DNA from: Sphingobacteriaceae bacterium
Lineage (GTDB): Bacteria > Bacteroidota > Bacteroidia > B-17B0 > Aurantibacillaceae
Assembly: GCA_016715905.1 (NCBI GenBank)
Contig: JADJXI010000003.1
Location: forward strand, 834,039 to 898,038
Reading direction: 5' to 3'
DNA length: 64,000 bases
Every line of letters begins with the position of its first letter. Within the stretch, counting starts at the first letter, position 1. A program made the translations under genes and the position numbers. Below are positions 55,314 to 62,873 of the stretch, one piece after another. The notes beneath the pieces were generated by a model. That model worked only from the letters and a program-made list of their open reading frames with translations, was not told the DNA's origin and ran no database searches.

Positions 55314-56774
55314 TTGAGATTGTCTTATTTCATACTCATCCCTTTTATTTTATTATTGAATAATTCTTTGAATGCACAGGTTAACAATCCGCTGTATCAA
55401 AAATTTTCTCCGGCAGCTCTTCAAGAAGATGCATTGGTTATGAAAAAGGCTATTTTGGCAGTTCATCCGGGTATCGGTATTTATCAAACCCGAAGTTACT
55501 ACGAACAACTTTTTGATGCATTCATCAATTCGATTAAGGATAGCTTAACGGAGAAGCAGTTTAGAATAAGAGTGAAAATTATTTTAGATGAATTGAAGTG
55601 CGGACATACAGAGGCGGTATCATCCAAAGCGTATTTAAAAGCTTTTGATAAAGAAAAAGTGCCGTATTCTCCCTATGTTTTTTTACCCTTGGGAGATAAA
55701 ATTTATGTACTTGCCGGTATCAATAAAAAAAAGGATACTTTATTGAAACGAGGTGCTGAGGTTTTAAAGATAAATGCTGTAAGCGCAAATACCATGATAG
55801 AAACATGTCGAAAAATTATTTCTACAGATGGAAACAATGAATCCGGCAAGGAACATTATTTAAAGTTGGGCTTTAATAGTTATTTTCCGGCTTTATTTGG
55901 GCGGCCCGATACTTTTGTGGTTTTAGTTAAAGCAAATGATTCTTTGGAACAGATTAAATATCCTACTGTAAAAAGTAATCATTATCCTTCTATGCCCATT
56001 TCCCCGAAAGAAGATAGCAATTACGTAGCTTATAAAAAGGCGGCAATTAAATATAAATTCTTAGATAGTGCGGGTAAGAGTTTGCATCTAAAATTATACG
56101 CTTTTTCCCGTAAAAAATATAAAAGGATTTACAAAAGAGTATATAAACAAATGAAGAGAAAGGGCACTGAAAATTTGGTATTGGATTTGCGCTATAACGG
56201 AGGAGGTAGTTTAGAAAACGCTTATGGTCTTTTATCATACATGTTACCTGAACCTACCACCCAAACCTTGTGGACAGCCAATAAAAAATATCCATATAAA
56301 CAATATGTGAAAGGTAATGTGTTTTTTAAATTAATGCGATTTGGTTTTTCTGTTATTGCGAAGAAGGAAAGCCGCAATGATACCGACCGTTATGTATATA
56401 CTATTAAACCGGTTAAAAAAAACGGATATACGGGTAAAATTTATCTGCTGATTAATGGAGGGTCTTTTTCTGCTTCATCCATGGTTGCTGCTTATTTAAA
56501 AAGTAAGACCAATGCAACTTGTATTGGAGAAGAAACGTCGGGAGCAAAGGAAGGTTGCAATGCCGGAATTACCCCATATTATAAATTACCCCATACAAAA
56601 ATTAAAATAAGAATTCCTGCATTTCGAATCATTCATGATGTAAGTCCTCAAATTACCGGAAGAGGAGTAATGCCGGATGTTCCTGTTCAATACACGATTG
56701 AGGATATCATAAAAAGAAGAGATTTAGAACTCATTAAAGTGAAAGAAATAATTGGATTGAGTCGTTTAGATTAA
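55314..56774 (+). CDS. S41 family peptidase
   Basis: The 486-residue product starts at TTG 55314; the ATG at 55309 is out of frame. It has a signal peptide ('MRLSYFILIPFILLLNNSLNAQ'). The S41 core has 'NLVLDLRYNGGGSLENAYGLLSYML', 'GKIYLLINGGSFSASSMVAAYLKSK' with the likely nucleophile serine in FSASS, 'CIGEETSGAKEGCNAG' and 'GRGVMPDVPVQYTIEDI'. The family are C-terminal processing (tail-specific) serine proteases. The PDZ domain is not obvious. Confidence 0.88.
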   Translation: MRLSYFILIPFILLLNNSLNAQVNNPLYQKFSPAALQEDALVMKKAILAVHPGIGIYQTRSYYEQLFDAFINSIKDSLTEKQFRIRVKIILDELKCGHTEAVSSKAYLKAFDKEKVPYSPYVFLPLGDKIYVLAGINKKKDTLLKRGAEVLKINAVSANTMIETCRKIISTDGNNESGKEHYLKLGFNSYFPALFGRPDTFVVLVKANDSLEQIKYPTVKSNHYPSMPISPKEDSNYVAYKKAAIKYKFLDSAGKSLHLKLYAFSRKKYKRIYKRVYKQMKRKGTENLVLDLRYNGGGSLENAYGLLSYMLPEPTTQTLWTANKKYPYKQYVKGNVFFKLMRFGFSVIAKKESRNDTDRYVYTIKPVKKNGYTGKIYLLINGGSFSASSMVAAYLKSKTNATCIGEETSGAKEGCNAGITPYYKLPHTKIKIRIPAFRIIHDVSPQITGRGVMPDVPVQYTIEDIIKRRDLELIKVKEIIGLSRLD

Positions 56775-56795
56775 TTAACTTGCTACCTTAAATTC

Positions 56796-57989
56796 ATGCC
56801 TTTAAAATTAGTATTGGAGCGAATCGCAAGTGTTGGTGTAAGGCAAAATTACCAACCCTGGGAGATTTATTTAACCAGAAAGCAAAATCTCGTTTCCCTC
56901 TTAGGAACATTTAATTTGATAATTGCTACAATTATTTTATTAGTTATTGGTTATCCTGAATTGGCTTGGCAAGTGGCCGGATGTTTAATTCTACCGCCAT
57001 TTGTTTATTTATTAAATAAACGTTCGGGTTATGTGGCCGCCTCTTATGTATTTGTTGCTGTAGGTTATGTTGTTTTCTTTTTGCTTTCGGTTCGCTTAGG
57101 TGATGAATCTTGGTCTTTTTTGTATTATTTCCCTTTAATAATTGGAATAACTCAAATGCTTGGGAGAAAAGAAATGCTTAAACACCTGATTGTGCAATTG
57201 GTGATTTGCTTTTCTGCCATTTTTTTGGCTACTTATTGTAATCAAAAGGATTTTTTTCAATCAATAAATTTGGGAGAGAATTTATCAACGATTAGAACGA
57301 TTAATATAGTATTCGCTTTTTTTACAACAATGTTTTTTGTGGTAATTATAACAATCGAATCGATAAAGCAAGAATATCAGATAAAGACCGCAGTTAAGCA
57401 AAAAGAGGTGTTGTTAGCCGAATTGTTTCATCGTGTAAAAAATAATTTAAATATTGTAACAAGCATATTAAATCTGAAAAAGGGGACTGTTGAATCAGAA
57501 GAAGGCCGGCAGGCTTTAGAGGATTGCAGAAACATGGTTTTTAGTATGGCATTAGTGCATACCAAGGTGTATAATTCAGCAAGGATTGACACTTTAAATT
57601 TTAGGGAATATTTGAAAGATTTGATTAAAGATTTACAGGCTTCAATAGGAGGTAAGTGTCAAATAGATTTTATTGGAGATCAAATGGATGTTTTTCTGAG
57701 CGTGTCAAAAGCAATACCATGCGGATTAATTGTAAACGAATTAGTTACAAATGCGTTTAAACATGCAAAAGTGGAAGGTCAGGAACTGCTTATTCAAGTA
57801 AGTTTAATGCAAAATATAGGCGATGTAAAATTAGTAGTTCAAGATAACGGACCCGGAATGGAAAATAATTTACACAATCACAATTCTATGGGAGTAGAGT
57901 TGATTAAATCATTAAGCGAGCAAATCGATGGTATTTGCAAGTTTGAAAATAGTAAAGGTCTGAAATTTGAATTGACCTTTAAGATTTAA
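56796..57989 (+). CDS. Membrane histidine kinase with HisKA_2 domain
   Basis: The 397-residue product has about six membrane helices in residues 32-190. A HisKA_2 domain follows with acceptor His212 in 'LLAELFHRVKNNLNIVTSILNLKKG', then an HATPase with 'CGLIVNELVTNAFKHA' and 'LVVQDNGPGM ... SMGVELIKSLSEQIDG'. No sensor domain other than the membrane bundle is seen and no response regulator adjoins, so the input and target are unknown. Confidence 0.9.
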   Translation: MPLKLVLERIASVGVRQNYQPWEIYLTRKQNLVSLLGTFNLIIATIILLVIGYPELAWQVAGCLILPPFVYLLNKRSGYVAASYVFVAVGYVVFFLLSVRLGDESWSFLYYFPLIIGITQMLGRKEMLKHLIVQLVICFSAIFLATYCNQKDFFQSINLGENLSTIRTINIVFAFFTTMFFVVIITIESIKQEYQIKTAVKQKEVLLAELFHRVKNNLNIVTSILNLKKGTVESEEGRQALEDCRNMVFSMALVHTKVYNSARIDTLNFREYLKDLIKDLQASIGGKCQIDFIGDQMDVFLSVSKAIPCGLIVNELVTNAFKHAKVEGQELLIQVSLMQNIGDVKLVVQDNGPGMENNLHNHNSMGVELIKSLSEQIDGICKFENSKGLKFELTFKI

Positions 57990-58517
57990 TTATTTGATAG
58001 GTTCAATGGCGTTGACCATTTCATATAATAATTTTTCGTTGGTGGAATTTAAAGCCTGCATATTTTCTTGCCAGGTATAAATGATGTAAAAATGATTATC
58101 AACTTTAGTTTGATATCGGATTACATCGTATGATTTCGCTTTTGTTTTACTATCTGTAAAATTTGATTTTTTTCTTTCGAATGAAAAAGCTTTGTTTTTG
58201 GTGCGGTCCCATTTTTGAACATCTTCGAAGTGAAGTGACCCCACAAAATTACGTTTGGTAGAATCCAGGCCTGATTGCGTACTTGCATAAACCACCACGT
58301 TCATTTTTCCATCTCCGTGAGTGCGGAAAAAGTAAACGCCACCACATTTACACATTTCGTTTCCGGCATCTTCCCATGGTGTGGCTCCACCAAATTCTTT
58401 GGCATTCCATCCGGCCGGAGGCGTGTATTTTAATTGAAGATTTTTTGATTTAACGGTTTGTGCCTGTATTCCAAAGCTCAGAATAGCAACACACCAAGTA
58501 ATAAATGCTTTTTTCAT
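57990..58517 (-). CDS. Exported hypothetical protein
   Basis: The ATG at 58517 ('MKKAFITWCVAILSFGIQAQ', a clear signal peptide) gives 175 residues; upstream in-frame ATGs extend it without improving the signal. The mature part has 'LQLKYTPPAGWNAKEFGGATPWEDAGNEMCKCGGVYFFRTHGDGKMNVVVYAS' and ends 'NSTNEKLLYEMVNAIEPIK'. It looks like a small alpha/beta protein of the PsbP/DUF type, but I do not recognise it. It converges on the kinase gene with no gap. Confidence 0.65.
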   Translation of the reverse strand: MKKAFITWCVAILSFGIQAQTVKSKNLQLKYTPPAGWNAKEFGGATPWEDAGNEMCKCGGVYFFRTHGDGKMNVVVYASTQSGLDSTKRNFVGSLHFEDVQKWDRTKNKAFSFERKKSNFTDSKTKAKSYDVIRYQTKVDNHFYIIYTWQENMQALNSTNEKLLYEMVNAIEPIK

Positions 58518-58572
58518 AATCATTCGAATAGTTAAATATACTAAATACAGTAAAAACACCTTTAAAATTTAT

Positions 58573-58580
58573 TAACTTTG
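58573..58580 (+). promoter_or_regulatory. -7 element upstream of the tmRNA gene (TAACTTTG)
   Basis: TAACTTTG matches TAnnTTTG exactly. The predicted start is near 58587, which leaves about 78 bases before the mature 5' end of the tmRNA to be removed by processing. Confidence 0.55.
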
Positions 58581-58664
58581 TATCATAGTTCTTTGAAGGA
58601 TTTTAGGTTAGTTGAAGGAATTGCGTCATTCGTACTTCTTCAATTACATTTCATAAATCCAAAT

Positions 58665-59030
58665 GGGTCCGACCGGTTTTGACAGTAGGCGCATTTAGTA
58701 AGTAAGCATGTAGAGCGTTGTAAGAAGAGCTCTTAAAACTAAACTTTCAAAACAATTAATTGGCGAAGGTAATACTTACGCTATGGCTGCTTAATCTAGG
58801 ATTTTGCAACCTTTGCTTTCCGATGAGCTAAACTGCTCTGCGCATTGGGTAAAGCATCATAAATGTGTAGTTTGTTTATAGGATGCTATTACTATAAACA
58901 ATATTAATAGTTAAGTTAAAAGTTGATTTGAATAAACGTCTGCTTTTAATCGAAAATCAAGTTTATTCTAAACATGTAGAAGGCTTATTATTTCCTTATT
59001 TGGACGAGAGTTCGAATCTCTCCGGATCCA
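58665..59030 (+). ncRNA. ssrA: Transfer-messenger RNA (tmRNA)
   Basis: The 5' end GGGTCCG (58665-58671) pairs with CGGATCC (59023-59029) as the acceptor stem. A T-arm with the GTTCGAATC loop precedes the 3' strand, and A59030 is the discriminator; CCA is not encoded directly after it. 'TAAGCATGTAGAGCG' near the 5' end and 'AAACATGTAGAAGGC' near the 3' end are usual for this phylum. The tag frame at 58762-58794 reads G-E-G-N-T-Y-A-M-A-A-stop. tmRNA with SmpB rescues stalled ribosomes and tags the stalled protein for proteolysis. A serine recombinase gene abuts its 3' side. Confidence 0.95.
58762..58794 (+). other. tmRNA tag-peptide reading frame
   Basis: The resume codon GGC at 58762 opens G-E-G-N-T-Y-A-M-A-A and a TAA at 58792-58794; the Ala charged on the tmRNA precedes it. 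Most tags end L-A-A, so M-A-A is a mild variation. Confidence 0.85.
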
Positions 59031-59037
59031 CTCCATG

Positions 59038-59070
59038 GAAAGCACGCCAAATTCGGTGTGCTTTCTTTTT
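59038..59070 (+). terminator. Terminator of the tmRNA gene
   Basis: GAAAGCACGCC pairs with GGTGTGCTTTC (one G-U pair) around a short AT loop and runs into T residues at 59062-59070. The stop codon of the leftward recombinase gene lies in this T-run. Confidence 0.85.
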
Positions 59071-60550
59071 ATTTCCTTCGAAATCCTTGTCTTTTACTGC
59101 ATACTAGCGATACCACTTCATTGATTTTGAGAGTTCGAACTTTTTTATTCTCAAAAATCAACCCGGCAGGAAATATCGAACTCACTATACGTTTCTTAGT
59201 GGCTACATCCCTTTGTTCATAGTACTTGTCGAGGTCTTTAAGGAGTTCGACACAATCATCAATTTTAGAATCCATATTCACCATGCGAGTACTTATTTTA
59301 CTTAACTCCAGAGTAAGCTGAGTGATCTTGTTTTCTATATCAATTCTTGTTTCTTTGAATTCATTAGCTGGCATTTCACCATCCAGCATTAATTCCCTTG
59401 CATTTGCGATACGCAGCTTCTGTTTCGCTATCTCCCGATGAACCGCATCCATTTCCGCTTTTCCACTTGTATTATTATCCTTCAATTTAAGCTTTAGTGT
59501 CGCTGAAAATAATTTTAAAGAATTTGGCTTTGGTTTAATAGTAATCAATAGTTTCTCAAAAGCTTTATTCAACAATTCTGCCTTTTGCCTTTCCTTGCAA
59601 CCTTTAATACAGTGGTAATAGGGATATAATGTTCCCATTTTTCCTTTTGAGAAAGATGCCGTTAATGGGTTACCACATCTAGGGCATATAAGATGACCTC
59701 TAAGTGGGAATTCAGGTCGTACTGTTTTAAATTCACTTGGAACGTTTTTTCTCCTTACTGTTAAAAGCTCTTGAACTTTATAAAAGGTTGCTTCATCAAT
59801 AATTGCTTTATGTTTTCCATCTATCCATTCTTCAGGTTCACCTTTATATGCAGGAATTAGTACCTTACCTATATAAGCCTTATTTCTCAGGAATTTCCAA
59901 AACGCATTTCGTTCACACTTCAATCCTTTTTTATTTAGCCTGTGTCTTACCTCCTCTATGCTATACAAGCCAGTTGCAAATTCTTTAAAAGCGAGCTTCA
60001 CTAACTTCTCTTGAGTTCCTCCTTCAGGTGTTATTACCGGACGATTAAATTCATTCCTCGTATTCTTATAACCACGAGGGCAAGCACCAAGCCATCTTCC
60101 TTCTTTTTTACCCCTCCTTATACCATGAAAAATATTTAGTGCTCTTCTGTCGTTATCTACTTCTGGTGCGGTTAGATATATAGCAAGCATTACTTTTTGT
60201 TCTGGAATATCTAAATCCAGTGGCTGCTCCATCGCTCTTGCTTCTACGCCTAGTTTCTTTAATTTACCTAATTCAGCATATGCTTCGGGCGCATTTCTTG
60301 AGAAACGATCCCACTTCAAAAAATAAATATAATCAACACTGTTTTTATTGTAACGCAAAAATGACATGATCTTTTTCCATTCAGGACGATCAAAAGATTT
60401 TCCACTTTCGTCATCGTGATAAAAACCTATCACATCGATATTATTGTTTTCACAAAATCTAAATAGCTTTTCCTTTTGATCAGCTGGGCTATAGCCATTA
60501 TTTTGTTCATCAGTTGACACCCGGGTATAAAGTATGGCGCGCTTTTGCAT
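59069..60550 (-). CDS. Large serine recombinase
   Basis: The 493-residue product has an N-terminal resolvase domain with nucleophile Ser12 in 'ILYTRVSTDEQNNGYSPADQ' and 'FLKWDRFSRN'. The recombinase domain follows (about 160-270; 'PRGYKNTRN ... LNKKGLKCERNAFWKFLRNKAYIGKVLIP'). A zinc ribbon has CPRCG and a later CIKGC. A coiled-coil region (about 355-425) is typical of integrases of this class. It would integrate and excise a mobile element by attP x attB recombination. The stop codon lies inside the tmRNA terminator, which places the gene at an element boundary. A 54-residue protein gene ends 3 bases before its start. Confidence 0.93.
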   Translation of the reverse strand: MQKRAILYTRVSTDEQNNGYSPADQKEKLFRFCENNNIDVIGFYHDDESGKSFDRPEWKKIMSFLRYNKNSVDYIYFLKWDRFSRNAPEAYAELGKLKKLGVEARAMEQPLDLDIPEQKVMLAIYLTAPEVDNDRRALNIFHGIRRGKKEGRWLGACPRGYKNTRNEFNRPVITPEGGTQEKLVKLAFKEFATGLYSIEEVRHRLNKKGLKCERNAFWKFLRNKAYIGKVLIPAYKGEPEEWIDGKHKAIIDEATFYKVQELLTVRRKNVPSEFKTVRPEFPLRGHLICPRCGNPLTASFSKGKMGTLYPYYHCIKGCKERQKAELLNKAFEKLLITIKPKPNSLKLFSATLKLKLKDNNTSGKAEMDAVHREIAKQKLRIANARELMLDGEMPANEFKETRIDIENKITQLTLELSKISTRMVNMDSKIDDCVELLKDLDKYYEQRDVATKKRIVSSIFPAGLIFENKKVRTLKINEVVSLVCSKRQGFRRK

Positions 60551-60553
60551 AAT

Positions 60554-60718
60554 TTATTCTATTTTATTATTATTACATTTTGAATCATTTTTTTCCATTG
60601 ATTCGATGGCGATATCAGCTAATTCAGAAAGCCAGTTTCTAATGAGAATGATTTGTTCATCCGTTAATCCTTCCGCTTCATCTTCTAAAATATCTCGACA
60701 TTGTTTTACCGTTAACAT
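60554..60718 (-). CDS. Small protein coupled to the serine recombinase
   Basis: From the ATG at 60718 the product has 54 residues ('MLTVKQCRDILEDEAEGLTDEQIILIRNWLSELADIAIESMEKND'); six more codons upstream are open. It is acidic and helical. Similar small proteins with 'L-T-x-E-Q-C-R-x-I-L' and 'L-T-D-E-x-I-x-x-I-R' occur next to recombinases in Bacteroidota elements (from memory, not searched). The recombinase gene starts 3 bases after its stop, so the two are co-translated. It could control the direction of recombination. Confidence 0.65.
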   Translation of the reverse strand: MLTVKQCRDILEDEAEGLTDEQIILIRNWLSELADIAIESMEKNDSKCNNNKIE

Positions 60719-60795
60719 TGAGTTGCGTTGATGCAACTAAAAGCCTTTTCATTGGGTTTTAATAATTGTTTTAAATAGAGCCGTTTCCGCGGGTC

Positions 60796-61743
60796 TTAAA
60801 TTCGTGTTTTATTTTTAAAATATAAGTGCTTATCGTTTCTGTACTTTATTGTTATTTCGCTGTAATCATTTAAACCTAATATCCTCCGAATCTCTTTTGC
60901 TTTTTGTTCCATTATATCTCCGTCTGTAGTTTCTTCTATAATGAAATCTTCATTGTTATTACGCTTAATGCTTATTTCTTTAAAATTTCTTTTATTTAAT
61001 GCATCTAGTACTTTTTTCTCATTGCGATCAATAAAACCCCATACCATTAAATTATCTTCATTTTTAGGCTCCTGCATAAACTCTTCAATGTAGCGCCTTA
61101 TTGGAATAATAACGTGCGGAATTTTCATCCATTGATTAAATACTTCCGTGAAATCGTTAATGTTTTTGTAATTAAAGCAAATAGAAGAAAATTTATCTCC
61201 CTCCAATAAAACAATAATGGCACCTTCATCATTTAATATTAATGATCTATGTATCAAAGATCCAAATAAACTAGTAAGATGCTTTTCTTCAGAAGCAACT
61301 TCACTTTTATTTGTATTGATAGATTGTATAATATCCAATTGTTCTTGGATTTTACTACGTGACACATTAGACTGCGTTTTTAAAAAATCAGAATATTCAG
61401 AAAAATCTGTTGTTATCAGTTGAACAATATCAGTATCTAATACACTCTTTAATTCTTTTATTACTTCCAGCCCTATTCCAAAGCCACGCAATGTTTTAAT
61501 ACAGTTTAACCAAACATAATCATATAAATTAAGCCTCACCCATAAACGTTTATCATCATCCTGAATACTGGCATCTACAAGCCCTTCATTCTTCCAATGG
61601 ATATATGTCCTTGGATTAATGCCAATCATTGCAAGAGTAGCTTTCCTTTCAGTTATCCTGGGGTATATCTTTTCAAATTCAATTGTACTACCTAAATAGT
61701 TCTCTAATTCATCAATTGAACGCAATTTTAACTTGTTGTTCAT
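60796..61743 (-). CDS. MerR-like transcriptional regulator of the element
   Basis: The 315-residue product has a MerR-type helix-turn-helix: 'YPRITERKATLAMIGINPRTYIHWKNEGLVDASIQDDDKRLWVRLNLYDYVWLNCIKTLRGFGIGLEVIKEL', with the recognition helix at about 38-60. The following Lys/Ser/Glu-rich helices (about 100-155) look like a dimerising coiled coil. The C-terminal half is unassigned and may be a ligand or protein-binding domain. It is divergent from the zinc-ribbon gene, and a 7-bp inverted repeat lies between them. It is probably the switch of the element. Confidence 0.75.
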   Translation of the reverse strand: MNNKLKLRSIDELENYLGSTIEFEKIYPRITERKATLAMIGINPRTYIHWKNEGLVDASIQDDDKRLWVRLNLYDYVWLNCIKTLRGFGIGLEVIKELKSVLDTDIVQLITTDFSEYSDFLKTQSNVSRSKIQEQLDIIQSINTNKSEVASEEKHLTSLFGSLIHRSLILNDEGAIIVLLEGDKFSSICFNYKNINDFTEVFNQWMKIPHVIIPIRRYIEEFMQEPKNEDNLMVWGFIDRNEKKVLDALNKRNFKEISIKRNNNEDFIIEETTDGDIMEQKAKEIRRILGLNDYSEITIKYRNDKHLYFKNKTRI

Positions 61744-61765
61744 ATATGTTAATAATTTTATGGCA

Positions 61766-61773
61766 CAAATGTA
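61766..61773 (-). promoter_or_regulatory. -7 element of the MerR-like regulator (TACATTTG)
   Basis: On the minus strand TACATTTG matches TAnnTTTG, with about 22 bases to the regulator ATG at 61743. Confidence 0.5.
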
Positions 61774-61777
61774 ATAT

Positions 61778-61811
61778 AATTAGCCTATATTTGAAATAAA
61801 ATCAGCTAATT
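61778..61811. promoter_or_regulatory. Candidate operator: AATTAGC / GCTAATT inverted repeat
   Basis: AATTAGC (61778-61784) and its reverse complement GCTAATT (61805-61811) are separated by 20 bases and enclose the rightward -7 element. The site lies between the MerR-like regulator and the zinc-ribbon gene and is a natural binding site for that regulator. Confidence 0.45.
61786..61793 (+). promoter_or_regulatory. -7 element of the zinc-ribbon gene (TATATTTG)
   Basis: TATATTTG is a perfect TAnnTTTG match; transcription would start near 61800 for the ATG at 61820. Confidence 0.5.
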
Positions 61812-61819
61812 TTATCCAC

Positions 61820-62401
61820 ATGGCTAATAAAACGAACATAAACGCTCCTAAAGAATCGGCACTTGCGGTTGATACTACTTCACCGTTCTATAGGGTTTGT
61901 CCATATAGTTCGTGCAATAAGCCCTTTATGTACACCCGATCAGATCAGAAATACTGTAGCCGAAAATGCCAAAATGATGATTACAATAAGTTTAGGCTTA
62001 CTCGTAAAAACACTGGCGGCCCTCCTCCTGAATCAAGTGCCGACAATAATAGCTCCCCTTTGATAGTTGAGGATGCATTAAAAGAAATTAATGAGCCTAA
62101 ACAAACAGAGCAATTACCAGAATCTGTTCCTAATGAGCAAATTTCTATTGAAGATCCTAAAGAATTAATATATAAAATGAATATTAAATTTTTAAATAGT
62201 CTTGTATTAAACAAATACAACGAAATAATTCTTCATACAGAAGTTATGATGGATAACAAATTTGATTTCACGTGTTCTTCAGGTAGATCACCACTCCATA
62301 ACATCGAATCTAAATACAACTGTCACTTCTTGGTATTCGGTAAATACCGAGTTTATAGAATTGATTTTGATAAATTACTAATTAAAAAAATAACACAATG
62401 A
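61820..62401 (+). CDS. Zinc-ribbon protein of the element
   Basis: The 193-residue product has a four-cysteine treble-clef-like motif in 'VCPYSSCNKPFMYTRSDQKYCSRKCQNDDYN' (CxxxxC ... CxxxC, about 29-52). A Pro/Glu/Ser-rich linker follows, then a C-terminal alpha/beta region (about 110-193; 'IILHTEVMMDNKFDFTCSSGRSPLHNIESKYNCHFLVFGKYRVYRIDFDKLLIK'). The cysteine motif suggests DNA or RNA binding. I do not know the family. It overlaps the next gene by ATGA and is probably expressed with it. Confidence 0.65.
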   Translation: MANKTNINAPKESALAVDTTSPFYRVCPYSSCNKPFMYTRSDQKYCSRKCQNDDYNKFRLTRKNTGGPPPESSADNNSSPLIVEDALKEINEPKQTEQLPESVPNEQISIEDPKELIYKMNIKFLNSLVLNKYNEIILHTEVMMDNKFDFTCSSGRSPLHNIESKYNCHFLVFGKYRVYRIDFDKLLIKKITQ

Positions 62402-62676
62402 TAAATACTTACGCAAAAATAGATGAATTGTTTGGTGCACCTCTTACTTCAGTGCCAAAACCAAATGTACCTTTCAAAATAAAAGGCTGGCATTTAATAG
62501 CAGGGGGCGCTGTTGCCGGATTAGCAATTTATGGAGCCTATTGCTTACATGATAAATATTTTGGTGATGATGAAAATATTCCTAATCAAAATAAGAGTGA
62601 CAAAAATCAAGAGTCATCAAATATCAAACAAGATCATTTTGATGATTACATTAGAAAACAGGAAAGACGTAGATAA
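62398..62676 (+). CDS. Small membrane protein
   Basis: The 92-residue product has one membrane segment (about 32-50, 'WHLIAGGAVAGLAIYGAYCLH'). A polar, Asp/Asn/Lys-rich tail follows ('YFGDDENIPNQNKSDKNQESSNIKQDHFDDYIRKQERRR'). The ATG lies in an ATGA overlap with the zinc-ribbon gene stop. I do not recognise it; it could be an anchoring or holin-like cargo protein. Confidence 0.6.
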   Translation: MINTYAKIDELFGAPLTSVPKPNVPFKIKGWHLIAGGAVAGLAIYGAYCLHDKYFGDDENIPNQNKSDKNQESSNIKQDHFDDYIRKQERRR

Positions 62677-62758
62677 AACTTCATTTAATCAAATTGACGA
62701 AATCAAGTTCAATTATAAAATCAAAAACTGGTTTCAAGTTTAGTTTTCACACAAAACC

Positions 62759-62783
62759 CAAAGGCCATTTATTGACCTTTTTT
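62759..62783 (+). terminator. Probable terminator after the small membrane protein
   Basis: AAAGGCCA pairs with TGACCTTT (one mismatch) around TTTAT, with T residues following. The 376 bases from 62677 to 63052 hold no gene; they contain this hairpin, a promoter-like element and the structured leader below. Confidence 0.55.
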
Positions 62784-62833
62784 GTTAATTAAAAGACCTT
62801 AAAACAAAATATAATAATGTAAAAATGATTAAA

Positions 62834-62863
62834 TTTGAGATAAGCAAAGCCATATAGGTTTTG
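62834..62863 (+). promoter_or_regulatory. Possible promoter of the structured leader
   Basis: TTTG at 62834-62837 is followed after 17 bases by TAGGTTTTG at 62855-62863, one T longer than TAnnTTTG. The expected start near 62870 falls just before the first pairing segment of the leader. Confidence 0.35.
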
Positions 62864-62873
62864 TAAAATAATT

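Noticed and set aside
61812..61820. Perfect DnaA-box word TTATCCACA
   Set aside because: Only one copy is present, it overlaps a start codon, and no AT-rich unwinding region or further boxes surround it. It does not support an origin.
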